Positions 9,038-17,398 of a DNA stretch of 60,940 bases are shown one piece after another. The position numbers were made by a program, and so were the translations under genes. The number at the start of each line of letters is the position of its first letter. Positions within the stretch are counted from its first letter, which is position 1. This DNA comes from Paracoccaceae bacterium. GTDB taxonomy: Bacteria; Pseudomonadota; Alphaproteobacteria; Rhodobacterales; Rhodobacteraceae. The DNA lies in contig CACBXB010000012.1 of the NCBI GenBank assembly GCA_902543185.1, forward strand, positions 1 to 60,940, in the 5' to 3' direction. The notes below the pieces were generated by a model that was given only the letters and a program-made list of their open reading frames with translations, had not been told where the DNA came from and searched no databases.

Positions 9038-10066
9038 ATGAAAGACATCACGATAAGAGGTGCTGGGATTATGGGGTTAACACTCGCCTGGCATTGTCTC
9101 AATTTGGGTGCGTCAGTAAGAGTAATTGATCCAAATGGCATCGCTACAGGAGCCAGTGGCGGTATAGTAGGAGCGCTTGCGCCTCATGTTCCAGAGAACT
9201 GGAATACTAAGAAACAGTTCCAACTTGAAAGTTTGCTTTATAGTCAAAAATTCTGGAGATCTGTAGATAGTGTTTCTGGACTGAACAGTGGATATAGAAG
9301 GAACGGTAGACTACAGCCTTTGATGGATGAAGCTAGCGTTACTTTGGCTCAAAAAAGAAAAGAAAGTGCAGATAATTTTTGGAAAAACTTTGCGAATTGG
9401 GAGATCATAGATAACAGCAAAGATTGGAAATTAACATCACCTACAGGCCTTTGGATCTTTGATACTTTATCTGCAACAATCCATCCCCGGTTGGCTTGTT
9501 TATCCTTGGCTCAAGCCTTGAAAAATGAAGGGTGTGAGTTTCTTTTAGAAGGAAAAAACCAAGGTAAAGTTGTCTGGGCTACCGGTGTCCATGACCTAAG
9601 CAGAATATCAAAAAAATTAGGAAATAATTTTGGAAATGGAGTAAAAGGACAAGCAGCATTATTTAAATTAACAAAGTCAAATTCAGCACAACTTTTTGCA
9701 GAAACCTTACATTTTATCCCACATTTTGACGGTACGGTTGCTGTTGGTTCAACATCTGAACGTAGTTTTGAACATGAAGATACTAACGATGATAATCTAA
9801 AGGCTTTGATTTTAAAGGCTTCAAACATATTACCAGAACTAAAAGGTAAAGACCCAATCTGTACATGGGCAAATGTGCGGCCGCGTTCACGCTCTAGAGC
9901 ACCAGTATTAGGCAAACATCCTCTTTTCCCATCGGAATTCATAATGAATGGTGGTTTTAAGATAGGCTTAGCCATGGCCCCCAAAATGGGGAAAGTGTTT
10001 TCAGAATTTTTACTATTAAATGAAAACAAAATTCCAACCGAGTTTTTACCGAATGAAAGCTTATAA
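9038..10066 (+). CDS. FAD-dependent oxidoreductase, MnmC C-domain-like
   Basis: A 342-residue DAO-type flavoprotein. The N-terminal ITIRGAGIMGLTLAWHCLNLG is a Rossmann FAD-binding motif, and GATGASGG-like sequence follows at IATGASGGIVGALAPH. The C-terminal part has WANVRPRSRSRAPVLG and NGGFKIGLAMAPKMG, as in glycine-oxidase/MnmC2 proteins. In E. coli the fused C-terminal domain of MnmC removes the carboxymethyl group from cmnm5s2U34 to give nm5s2U for MnmD. Its position next to mnmD suggests the same role; another D-amino-acid oxidase activity cannot be excluded. It is convergent with mcd. Confidence 0.75.
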   Translation: MKDITIRGAGIMGLTLAWHCLNLGASVRVIDPNGIATGASGGIVGALAPHVPENWNTKKQFQLESLLYSQKFWRSVDSVSGLNSGYRRNGRLQPLMDEASVTLAQKRKESADNFWKNFANWEIIDNSKDWKLTSPTGLWIFDTLSATIHPRLACLSLAQALKNEGCEFLLEGKNQGKVVWATGVHDLSRISKKLGNNFGNGVKGQAALFKLTKSNSAQLFAETLHFIPHFDGTVAVGSTSERSFEHEDTNDDNLKALILKASNILPELKGKDPICTWANVRPRSRSRAPVLGKHPLFPSEFIMNGGFKIGLAMAPKMGKVFSEFLLLNENKIPTEFLPNESL

Positions 10067-10093
10067 CTGTGTTGAACCGAATCTAGGGGTAAT

Positions 10094-11794
10094 TTAATTA
10101 GCTTCAGTTTCTAATAATCGACGAGCTATAACCTGAGCTTGGATTTCTGCTGCACCCTCAAAAATATTCAAAATTCTAGCGTCGCAAAGAATACGGCTGA
10201 TTTTATATTCTAAGGCAAATCCATTTCCACCGTGTATTTGAAGACCGTTATCTGCTGCAGCCCAGGCTACTCTCGCGCCAAGTAACTTTGCCATGCCAGC
10301 CTCAAGATCACATCGGCGGTTGTTGTCTTTTTCATATGCGCTGAAGTAAGTCAGTTGCCTAGCTATCATAATTTCTACAGCCATCATTGCTAATTTATTT
10401 AGAACCCGAGGAAATTTAATGAGCGATTTTCCAAATTGTTTTCTATCTTTTGCATAATTGAAGGATTCGTCCAAAGCTGCCTGAGCAACCCCAACAGCTC
10501 GTGCTGCAGTTTGGATTCTGGCACTTTCAAATGTTTGCATAAGTTGTTTGAAACCTTTCCCTTCCTGACCGCCTAGAAGGTTCGTTTTATCAACTTTAAA
10601 TTTGTCAAAGGCCATTTCATATTCTTTCATACCTCTATAGCCTAGGACCTCGATTTCTCCACCAGATATTTCTTTGTCTGGGAAAGGATTGTCATCTGTT
10701 CCAGGTTGCTTTTCGGCCAGAAACATAGACAAACCTCGATGATCTTTTGACTCAGTATCCGTGCGGGCGAGTAAGGTCATAACATGAGTGCGAGATGCAT
10801 GTGTGATCCAAGTTTTATTGCCAGTAATTTGGTAGTCGCCATTTTCAGATTTTATGGCTCTCGTTCGAAGCGCTCCCAAGTCAGAGCCCGTATTGGGCTC
10901 CGTAAAAACCGCAGTTGGTAAAATTTCGCCGCTGGCTAAACCTGGCAGCCACTGTTTTTTTTGTTCTTCTGTACCACCGCAAAGGATCAATTCAGCCGCA
11001 ATTTCGGTCCTGGTCCCTAAAGAGCCAACGCCTATGTATCCTCTAGATAATTCTTCTGATACAACTGCCATTGATGCCTTGCTTAAACCAAGTCCGCCGT
11101 ACTCCTCGGGGATGGTTAGTCCAAAAACACCTAACTCTGATAACTCTGAAATAACTCCGAGAGGAATTAATTCGTCTTTTAAGTGCCATTCATGCGCGTG
11201 GGGCTCAATCCTATCAATCGAGAACTTTCTAAATTGTTCTCTTATCATTTCTAAGTCTTGGTCTAAACCGCTGTCGCCAACTGTGATATTTGCTGAATAC
11301 TCCTGCATGATATCAACTAACAGTGTACGAGCCTCTTGTGAGTTACCTTTACTTAAAAGCTCTTGCACTTCTTGGGTTTGAAAATCTGACAGGTCTAAAG
11401 TACTTAATCCAATGTCATTAAGCCTAAAGATTTCACCTTGGCTCATCATAATTCCACCAACAATTTGCCCAAGGTACTCGCCGACCCCAATCTGCAATAA
11501 AAGTTGTTCTGCCTGTCCAAACTTCATATCTTTAGAAAGATTTTCAGCCCATTTTACCATTTGGCTAATACTTTCTGTATAGGTCGCTAGCCAAGCTACG
11601 CCATGTGCAGCTGATTGGTTAGCTTCTATCATCGGAGAAGAGACTTTGCCTTCTATCGTGACTAGATCACGCAGCTTATCTAAGGCTTTACGATTAAGTA
11701 TTTCTAAAGGCTCAATTGTTTCTCTCGCTAAGTCTAAAACATTTTCCAAAATCGGTGTCGAAACCATAAGGTCGTGCTGTCCATCATGAGCCAT
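10094..11794 (-). CDS. mcd: (2S)-methylsuccinyl-CoA dehydrogenase-type acyl-CoA dehydrogenase
   Basis: A 566-residue flavoprotein, longer than ordinary acyl-CoA dehydrogenases (about 380-400 aa). The extra 170 N-terminal residues contain AAHGVAWLATYTES, LLLQIGVGEYLGQI and GGIMMSQGEI, which I associate with the methylsuccinyl-CoA dehydrogenase of the ethylmalonyl-CoA pathway. The rest is a normal ACAD fold: FGLTIPEEYGGLG, TAVFTEPNTGSDLGAL, and the C-terminal NIFEGAAEIQAQVIARRLL. The enzyme oxidises methylsuccinyl-CoA to mesaconyl-CoA, so the cell probably assimilates acetyl-CoA by this route. The start is the ATG at 11794, with GAGGAG upstream; a TTG one codon earlier is less likely. No other pathway gene is in the window. 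Confidence 0.82.
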   Translation of the reverse strand: MAHDGQHDLMVSTPILENVLDLARETIEPLEILNRKALDKLRDLVTIEGKVSSPMIEANQSAAHGVAWLATYTESISQMVKWAENLSKDMKFGQAEQLLLQIGVGEYLGQIVGGIMMSQGEIFRLNDIGLSTLDLSDFQTQEVQELLSKGNSQEARTLLVDIMQEYSANITVGDSGLDQDLEMIREQFRKFSIDRIEPHAHEWHLKDELIPLGVISELSELGVFGLTIPEEYGGLGLSKASMAVVSEELSRGYIGVGSLGTRTEIAAELILCGGTEEQKKQWLPGLASGEILPTAVFTEPNTGSDLGALRTRAIKSENGDYQITGNKTWITHASRTHVMTLLARTDTESKDHRGLSMFLAEKQPGTDDNPFPDKEISGGEIEVLGYRGMKEYEMAFDKFKVDKTNLLGGQEGKGFKQLMQTFESARIQTAARAVGVAQAALDESFNYAKDRKQFGKSLIKFPRVLNKLAMMAVEIMIARQLTYFSAYEKDNNRRCDLEAGMAKLLGARVAWAAADNGLQIHGGNGFALEYKISRILCDARILNIFEGAAEIQAQVIARRLLETEAN

Positions 11795-12142
11795 CAAACG
11801 AGTCTCCTCAAAATTTTCTATCTTTTAGTGATTTAGCAACCGCAGCGCAACAAAAATACTAATTCAACGTTCAAATTATTGAAATATTTCGCGACAGATT
11901 TTTTTCAATGTAAAATTTTGACCTTTAAGTATTCTTTGTGGCGGATCTTATCCTGAATTTGCCTATGAAAAAAAGTTGCTCTACATCGATCTTCACAAAA
12001 ACAGATTGATAATAATTTATTAACAGGACTTCACTTTTAAAAAAAAATCGTTATAGCAATATTACTTCCCCTATTATCGGATAATTCCTTTAGAATGGGC
12101 GCCTGAATTAAGGTGGTTGCGGATTATATGAAGGAGATAAAA
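11795..12142. other. 348-base intergenic region between mcd and trcR
   Basis: A+T-rich non-coding DNA that must hold the divergent promoters of mcd and the TrcR-type gene. I find no open frame of note, no RNA gene and no strong hairpin. A TTAACAGGACTTCAC stretch near 12020 does not fit the CtrA consensus spacing. The base immediately before trcR carries a strong ribosome-binding site, GAAGGAG at about 12129-12135. Confidence 0.6.
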
Positions 12143-12895
12143 ATGGCTAAACCTATCATGGCAAGAGCGACAGCTGTTTGGCTGGTTGATAATACTATGC
12201 TTACATTTAAACAAATAGCAGATTTTGTTGGAATGCATGAGCTAGAAATTCAGGGTATAGCTGATGGGGATGTGGCGACTGGGGTAAAGGGATTTGATCC
12301 TGTCACAAACAGCCAATTAGATGCTGAAGAAATTAAAAAAGCTGAGGCAGACCCCCTCTACAAGTTAGTTCTAAAACATAATCCTGCAGCCATAGGAGAG
12401 GAAAAAAGGCGTGGCCCGCGATATACACCATTATCCAAACGACAGGATAGACCGGCTTCAATTTATTGGTTGGTCAAGTTTCATCCAGAATTGACTGATG
12501 GCCAAATTTCCAAACTTGTAGGCACAACCAAACCAACTATTCAGTCTATCCGTGAACGAACTCATTGGAATATTTCAAACATTCAACCTATTGACCCAGT
12601 TGCGTTGGGTCTCTGTAGGCAATCTGAGTTAGACATTGCTGTACAAAAAGCAGCGGCAAAAAAGGCAACTGATGGCGCCATCATGTCTGATGATGAAAGA
12701 CGTAAATTGGTGAGCACTGAGCAATCGCTTGAAATGCCCGTGGAGCCTAAAATACCCTCTAGTATGGAAGGATTAGAAGCATTTAGCTTAACAGAAAATC
12801 AGACGCAAAATTCAGAAGAGGCCAATGAGGACTTTTCGGATGCAGATAGTTTTTTCAATCTTCCAGAAGAAGGCGAGAAGCCCGAAAAAGAATAA
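12143..12895 (+). CDS. trcR: DUF1013 / TrcR-type cell-cycle transcriptional regulator
   Basis: A 250-residue soluble protein of the DUF1013 family, conserved in alphaproteobacteria and named TrcR in Caulobacter-type annotation as a cell-cycle transcription regulator. It starts MAKPIMARATAVWLVDNTML and has two related helix-turn-helix-like units: LTFKQIADFVGMHELEIQGI near residues 20-40 and LTDGQISKLVGTTKPTIQSI near 115-135. The C-terminal 70 residues are acidic and probably disordered. The start at 12143 follows a perfect GAAGGAG at the right distance; an in-frame start 30 bases earlier is not needed. It is convergent with recR, 16 bases between stops. Confidence 0.82.
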   Translation: MAKPIMARATAVWLVDNTMLTFKQIADFVGMHELEIQGIADGDVATGVKGFDPVTNSQLDAEEIKKAEADPLYKLVLKHNPAAIGEEKRRGPRYTPLSKRQDRPASIYWLVKFHPELTDGQISKLVGTTKPTIQSIRERTHWNISNIQPIDPVALGLCRQSELDIAVQKAAAKKATDGAIMSDDERRKLVSTEQSLEMPVEPKIPSSMEGLEAFSLTENQTQNSEEANEDFSDADSFFNLPEEGEKPEKE

Positions 12896-12911
12896 TGGTA
12901 TTTTTGACCTG

Positions 12912-13505
12912 TTAAATTTGGCGTCGAGCTTTAAGTGCAGCCATTATCGTGCCTTCATCAAGATAATCTAACTCCCCACCGATCGGAACACCTTGCGCTA
13001 ACGAGGTAACTTTTACTGTGTGCTCAAGTTGTTCAGATATATAGTGCGCTGTTGTTTGACCCTCTATGGTGGCATTAAGAGCCAAAATGACTTCGGTTAT
13101 ATCTTCTGAAACAACACGATTTAGTAGCTTTGGTATGCGTAACTCTTCGGGGCCTACGGCATCAAGAGCAGACAAAGTACCACCCAAAACGTGGTAGCGA
13201 CCCTTAAAAATATTGGCTCGCTCCATAGCCCAAAGGTCGGACACATCCTCAACAATACATAGCTCTCCATTACCTCTGTCTTGATCACTACAGATTTCGC
13301 ATAAATCTGTAGTTGTAATATTTCCACAATTTAAACATTCTTGGGCTGTCTCAGATAGGTTGGATAGCATATCGGCTATTGGGAGCAAAAGAGAGTTACG
13401 CTTCCTAATTAAATGCAAAACAGCGCGGCGCGCTGATCGTGGCCCAAGCCCAGGGAGTTTTGCCATAAGCTCGATTAAAACATCAAGTTCTCGATTATTT
13501 TTCAT
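12912..13505 (-). CDS. recR: recombination protein RecR
   Basis: A 197-residue protein of the RecFOR pathway, which loads RecA at single-strand gaps. An N-terminal helix-hairpin-helix ([16 protein letters not shown]) is followed by a C4 zinc finger (CLNCG ... CEIC) and a Toprim domain ([33 protein letters not shown]). Length and order match the family. It lies three bases behind ybaB and is the last gene of dnaX-ybaB-recR, a widespread bacterial operon. Confidence 0.97.
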   Translation of the reverse strand: MKNNRELDVLIELMAKLPGLGPRSARRAVLHLIRKRNSLLLPIADMLSNLSETAQECLNCGNITTTDLCEICSDQDRGNGELCIVEDVSDLWAMERANIFKGRYHVLGGTLSALDAVGPEELRIPKLLNRVVSEDITEVILALNATIEGQTTAHYISEQLEHTVKVTSLAQGVPIGGELDYLDEGTIMAALKARRQI

Positions 13506-13508
13506 TTT

Positions 13509-13853
13509 TTAAAATGGGAGTTTCATGCCGGGCGGCAACCCTAAACCTTCTGTAAGTTTTCCCATTTCTTCTTTTGCTTTTTCGCTAGCTTTTTCTTGAG
13601 CGTCTTTAATTGCGGCAACGATCAAGTCTTCGACAACTTCCTTGTCATTACTGTTAAAAATTGTTGGATCAATATCTAATGATTTAAGGTCGCCCTTTGC
13701 AGAGCAAGTAGCTTTGACCATACCTGCCCCAGCTTGGCCTTCTACCATGATATTCACCATCTCTTCCTGCATTTGGGCCATTTTACCCTGCATTTCCTGA
13801 GCAGCTTTCATCATTTTGCCCATATCGCCTAACCCGCCTAAACCTTTAAACAT
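13509..13853 (-). CDS. ybaB: YbaB/EbfC nucleoid-associated protein
   Basis: A 114-residue DNA-binding protein. The amphipathic N-terminal segment MGKMMKAAQEMQGKMAQMQEEM and the core VEGQAGAGMVKATCSAKGDLKSLDIDP are standard for YbaB/EbfC. The family binds DNA as a dimer and has been linked to nucleoid organisation. A good AAGGAG precedes the ATG. It sits 15 bases behind dnaX in the dnaX-ybaB-recR operon. Confidence 0.95.
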   Translation of the reverse strand: MFKGLGGLGDMGKMMKAAQEMQGKMAQMQEEMVNIMVEGQAGAGMVKATCSAKGDLKSLDIDPTIFNSNDKEVVEDLIVAAIKDAQEKASEKAKEEMGKLTEGLGLPPGMKLPF

Positions 13854-13868
13854 TTTACTCTCCTTAGT

Positions 13869-15617
13869 TTATTCTTCAAAAGGGTCCCACTCACCCTCAA
13901 TTTCTGGTAACCTTGTTTTTTCTGCTTCTGTTATGATTTGTGCCTGTGACTTGATTTCTGTTATAGACGCTTTTGGAAAGTTTTCAAAAACTGTTTTTAC
14001 AAAAGGGTGAAGTTTCGCTTCACGTTTTAATTGTGCTTCTTCGGCGTTTCTGTGCTCTTGAATTGTTTCTGCGGAACAGTTGCTGACCACTGTTATAGCC
14101 CATCGAAAGCCAGTCCAATTTTGTAACAGTTTGCCAAGTCTCTGCGCTAAGTCCGTTGGAGAATTCTCAGCAGGTGTAAACTCAATTCGCCCTGGAATAT
14201 AGCTACTTAATCGAATTGAGTTTTCCACATCTATGAGAAGTTTCATATCCCGAAACTTACGAATTACTTCTAAAACACTTTCAAAAGTAGGGTATTGTAA
14301 AGCTAAAGTTTCGGCATCCAAAGCAAAGGCTGTATTGCCTTCATTCCGTATAGAACTTGTTTCAGTGTGTTGAGTTTTTTTGTAATTCAAAGAAGTGGTA
14401 TCTTTTGTAGCTCCTTCAGGGCTTTCTTTTCTAACCACCGTAGTATCGGATTGAGAATTTATGAGTTTTTTTACCAGTTGCTCAGGGCTTGGAAGATCTG
14501 AAACATGCGTTATTCGGATAATTGCCATTTCTGCGGCCATCATTGCGTTTGGCGCCGATGAAATTTCTTCCAAGGCTTTCAGGAGCAATTGCCAGGTTCT
14601 GGTAAGTATTGGCATTGGCAAAGATTGAGAAAATGCCTGCCCGCGAGCTTTTTCATCAGGTGAAACTGTTGGATCATCGGCTGCGTCAGGAGTAATTTTA
14701 ATAACAGAAACCCAATGCGTTACTTCTGCAAGGTCCCGAATTATCCCGATGGGGTCCGCTCCATCTGAGTATTGGCTGCCAAGTTCATTCAAGGCTTCTT
14801 TGGCCTGACCTCGCATGATAAATTCAAATAAGTCCAAAACTCTTCCACGGTCAGCTAAACCTAACATTGATCGAACTTGATCAACGTTAGTTTCCCCAGC
14901 CCCATGACTGATAGCTTGATCTAACAATGACTGTGCATCTCTTGCAGACCCTTCGGAAGCACGCGTAATTAACGCCAGGGCCTCAGTTGAAATACTCGCA
15001 TTTTCAAGCGTTGCCAAATTTTGAAGCATTTTAATCATTTCTTCTGGCTCAATTCGGCGCAAATCAAATCTTTGACATCTTGATAAGACAGTTACGGGAA
15101 CTTTTCGAATTTCTGTAGTTGCGAATATAAATTTTACATGTGCTGGTGGTTCTTCCAGGGTCTTCAACAATGCATTGAATGCATTGTTAGATAACATGTG
15201 TACTTCATCGATAATGTAAATTTTGAACCTTGCAGAAGCAGCACGGTAATGAACGCTATCGATTATTTCCCTAATATCATCAACACCAGTTCTGCTAGCT
15301 GCATCCATCTCTAACACGTCGACGTGTCGTCCTTCGCTTATTGCAGTACAGTGTTCACACTGGCCACACGGATTTGTTGTTGGACCTGTTTTCCCTTCGA
15401 TTCCAACACAATTCATACCCTTTGCTATGATTCGAGCAGTAGTTGTTTTTCCAACGCCACGAATACCGGTCATCATGAAGGCTTGAGCAATCCGATCGGC
15501 GTCAAAGGCATTTTTCAGCGTTCTTACCATTGCCTCTTGTCCGATGAGGTCAGAAAATGTTTCCGGACGGTACTTTCGGGCTAATACTTGATAACTGTTT
15601 TTTTCTTCTGCTGTCAT
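13869..15617 (-). CDS. dnaX: DNA polymerase III subunit tau (gamma/tau)
   Basis: The clamp-loader ATPase, 582 residues from the ATG at 15617 (a TTG at 15635 would add six). It has the Walker A motif GIRGVGKTT, the zinc module CVGIEG ... CGQCEHC, the DEVHML Walker B and TTEIRKVPVTVLSRCQRFDL with sensor 1. The C-terminal half is a tau-type extension ending EGEWDPFEE, which binds the polymerase in other species. At 14466-14472 the coding strand reads gtA AAA AAA C, a possible -1 slippage site discussed separately. It is the first gene of dnaX-ybaB-recR and is divergent from the phosphatase gene at 15705. Confidence 0.95.
   Translation of the reverse strand: MTAEEKNSYQVLARKYRPETFSDLIGQEAMVRTLKNAFDADRIAQAFMMTGIRGVGKTTTARIIAKGMNCVGIEGKTGPTTNPCGQCEHCTAISEGRHVDVLEMDAASRTGVDDIREIIDSVHYRAASARFKIYIIDEVHMLSNNAFNALLKTLEEPPAHVKFIFATTEIRKVPVTVLSRCQRFDLRRIEPEEMIKMLQNLATLENASISTEALALITRASEGSARDAQSLLDQAISHGAGETNVDQVRSMLGLADRGRVLDLFEFIMRGQAKEALNELGSQYSDGADPIGIIRDLAEVTHWVSVIKITPDAADDPTVSPDEKARGQAFSQSLPMPILTRTWQLLLKALEEISSAPNAMMAAEMAIIRITHVSDLPSPEQLVKKLINSQSDTTVVRKESPEGATKDTTSLNYKKTQHTETSSIRNEGNTAFALDAETLALQYPTFESVLEVIRKFRDMKLLIDVENSIRLSSYIPGRIEFTPAENSPTDLAQRLGKLLQNWTGFRWAITVVSNCSAETIQEHRNAEEAQLKREAKLHPFVKTVFENFPKASITEIKSQAQIITEAEKTRLPEIEGEWDPFEE
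14466..14472 (-). promoter_or_regulatory. candidate -1 frameshift (slippery) heptamer inside dnaX
   Basis: On the coding strand a run of seven A falls in the phase A AAA AAA, followed by CTC. A -1 slip here would add eleven codons and then stop at TAG (14431-14433), giving a product of about 395 residues instead of 582. In E. coli, dnaX makes gamma by -1 slippage on A AAA AAG to give a 431-residue product. No clear stimulatory hairpin or upstream Shine-Dalgarno-like sequence is seen here. Confidence 0.4.
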
Positions 15618-15704
15618 ATCTTGGTTCTTAATCAAAGGTAGTTATAAGCTAAGTGTTTGTGTGCTAGACGTCCAGTCATCAATATAATTGAAAAGAAAAT
15701 ACTA

Positions 15705-16202
15705 ATGCATTCTTTTGAAGTTTTTGAAATATCCCTTGGACCCGGATTATTAGGGATAAGCTGTTTGCCCGGTCTTCAAGGGAACGTTTTGGCTGATATT
15801 GAAAAAATTTTTAATTGGAAGCCAGCTATAATAGTGTCTCTAACAGAAAAAAAAGAGATGGAGGATCTAGGTACAAGAGATTTTATTTCTTTAATAGAAA
15901 AAGAAAAAATTCAGTGGCTACATTTCCCAATAAAAGATTTTGACACCGTTGATCAGCAGCAAGAATTTTTGTGGGAATCAATCTCCAAAAATATGCTTCA
16001 AAAAGTTAACAATGGGGATAGAATCCTAATACACTGTCGGGGGGGATGTGGGAGATCGGGCATGATTGTTTTACGCATTATGATCGAGTTTGGAGAGGAC
16101 CCAGAAGAAGCCTTAGAGAGGCTCCGCAAAATTAGGCCATGTGCCGTCGAGACCAAAGCCCAAGAAAACTGGGCGAAATTACCTAAGGCAAACAGGGGTT
16201 AA
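15705..16202 (+). CDS. dual-specificity / tyrosine phosphatase-like protein
   Basis: A 165-residue protein with the cysteine phosphatase loop IHCRGGCGRSGM (C-x5-R-S) at about residue 107. An upstream Asp in HFPIKDFDTVDQ is a candidate general acid. The C-terminal IRPCAVETKAQENWA is common in small bacterial and phage-type dual-specificity phosphatases. The substrate is unknown. I prefer the ATG at 15705 (MHSFEVFEISLGPG) over a GTG at 15657. It lies divergent from dnaX and its stop is just before the 3-prime end of the oppositely oriented SRP RNA. Confidence 0.8.
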   Translation: MHSFEVFEISLGPGLLGISCLPGLQGNVLADIEKIFNWKPAIIVSLTEKKEMEDLGTRDFISLIEKEKIQWLHFPIKDFDTVDQQQEFLWESISKNMLQKVNNGDRILIHCRGGCGRSGMIVLRIMIEFGEDPEEALERLRKIRPCAVETKAQENWAKLPKANRG

Positions 16203-16210
16203 TTCTGAAG

Positions 16211-16307
16211 GTGAGAGGTTAAGTGCGACCCAAACGGTGCTCGTTACGGCTGCTTCCTTCCGGACCTGACCGGGTTGGCGAGGCGCTTGCCCGACCAACC
16301 TCTCAGA
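16211..16307 (-). ncRNA. ffs: small bacterial signal recognition particle RNA (4.5S)
   Basis: The minus strand contains the conserved SRP domain IV core CCGGTCAGGTCCGGAAGGAA followed by GCAGCC, with the GGAAGGAAGC-type internal loop and tetraloop region. The ends pair: GAGAGGTT (16213-16220) with AACCTCTC (16297-16304), closing a single long hairpin of about 97 bases, the usual size of the Alu-less gram-negative RNA. It binds Ffh and targets inner-membrane proteins. Exact ends are estimated from the helix. Confidence 0.93.
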
Positions 16308-16416
16308 GTCACTATATGGCTTTTTAAGCTTTTATTCAAGATCTCCGCCGTAACCTTATTGCTTCTAATCAAAACTATTCTATCAATGTAAATAAGATTT
16401 TAGTGGAGATACTTTT

Positions 16417-17370
16417 GTGAGAAATGCTGAAGACGTAACTTTTGGAGGTTCTGGACTGAACAGAGCTGCTGCTTATCGTGGAACGGAAAAAGCAAAAGCT
16501 TCAATGGGCGACACCATAATCTTTGTCTGGCGTGGCAAAATTTTAATGGATTTAGAAAATCAACCTTCTTTGGCAAGGTTTGAGTTTCCCCATCCACTAT
16601 GTGAAGGTGCGGCTGAAATTTTCTTGGGATCTGAAAAAAATCATAAATACATTGCTTTTGATGTATCTCAATGGGAAACAACTACGGGAGATCAACCTGA
16701 TCCAAACGTATTTTTTGACTCAACTCAACAGCGCCATCCAAAGTTAGATAAAAAATATGCTTTTTGTGAGCTAAGAGGTCAAATGTTAAATTTGACTAAG
16801 AGAGAAGCGGAGCTGTGTTCAATTGCTAAGGGTTTGTTTCACTGGGACACTACTCAAAAATATTGCTCGTCCTGCGGTTCATTGCTTAAAATGATACTCT
16901 CTGGATGGCAAAAAAACTGTGATAATTGTGGAATGTCTCATTTCCCTAGGACGGATCCAGTTGTAATAATGCTAATAACAAGGGGAGATAAGGTTTTGCT
17001 TGGGAGGTCTCCCAATTGGCCCGAAAAAATGTACTCTTTGTTGGCTGGTTTTGTAGAGCCTGGCGAAACGATAGAAGGGGCTGTAAGAAGGGAGGTGATG
17101 GAAGAAAGTGGCGTTAAGGTAGGTAAAGTGTCATATTTGGCAAGCCAGCCCTGGGTGTTTCCAAATTCGTTAATGTTTGGGTGTCATGGTATTGCTCAAA
17201 GTGAAAAAATAACAATAGATTTCAATGAAATTGAAGACGCCATGTGGATGGGAAAGTCGGAACTTTTAGACGTTTTTGCAGGTGTAAATCAAACTATATT
17301 TCCTGCTCGGAAAGGATCGATAGCTAATTTTCTGTTGGAGAGATGGCTTTCAGATCGTTTGCAAGACTGA
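16417..17370 (+). CDS. nudC: NAD+ diphosphatase / NADH pyrophosphatase
   Basis: A 317-residue Nudix enzyme that hydrolyses NAD(H) to NMN(H) and AMP; homologues also remove NAD caps from RNA. It has the N-terminal NUDIX-like region, a four-Cys zinc ribbon (YCSSCG ... NCDNCGMSHFPRTDP), a complete Nudix box (GFVEPGETIEGAVRREVMEE) and the NudC signature SQPWVFPNSLMFG. The start is a GTG at 16417 with GGAG about eight bases upstream. It is convergent with pheA, 27 bases apart. Confidence 0.95.
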   Translation: MRNAEDVTFGGSGLNRAAAYRGTEKAKASMGDTIIFVWRGKILMDLENQPSLARFEFPHPLCEGAAEIFLGSEKNHKYIAFDVSQWETTTGDQPDPNVFFDSTQQRHPKLDKKYAFCELRGQMLNLTKREAELCSIAKGLFHWDTTQKYCSSCGSLLKMILSGWQKNCDNCGMSHFPRTDPVVIMLITRGDKVLLGRSPNWPEKMYSLLAGFVEPGETIEGAVRREVMEESGVKVGKVSYLASQPWVFPNSLMFGCHGIAQSEKITIDFNEIEDAMWMGKSELLDVFAGVNQTIFPARKGSIANFLLERWLSDRLQD

Positions 17371-17373
17371 CTA

Positions 17374-17398
17374 AATGCCGCCGACATATGACGGCATT
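17374..17398. terminator. possible bidirectional hairpin between nudC and pheA
   Basis: AATGCCG (17374-17380) pairs with CGGCATT (17392-17398) around an 11-base loop, in the short gap between two convergent genes and touching the pheA stop codon. There is no real T-run on either side, so it may be a weak terminator or a stability hairpin. Confidence 0.35.

Noticed and set aside
9511-10029. 172-codon minus-strand frame inside the FAD oxidoreductase gene
   Set aside because: Shadow frame; the plus-strand gene has clear FAD-binding motifs and the minus frame has no recognisable domain.
10854-11381. 175-codon plus-strand frame inside mcd
   Set aside because: Shadow frame opposite a well-conserved acyl-CoA dehydrogenase.
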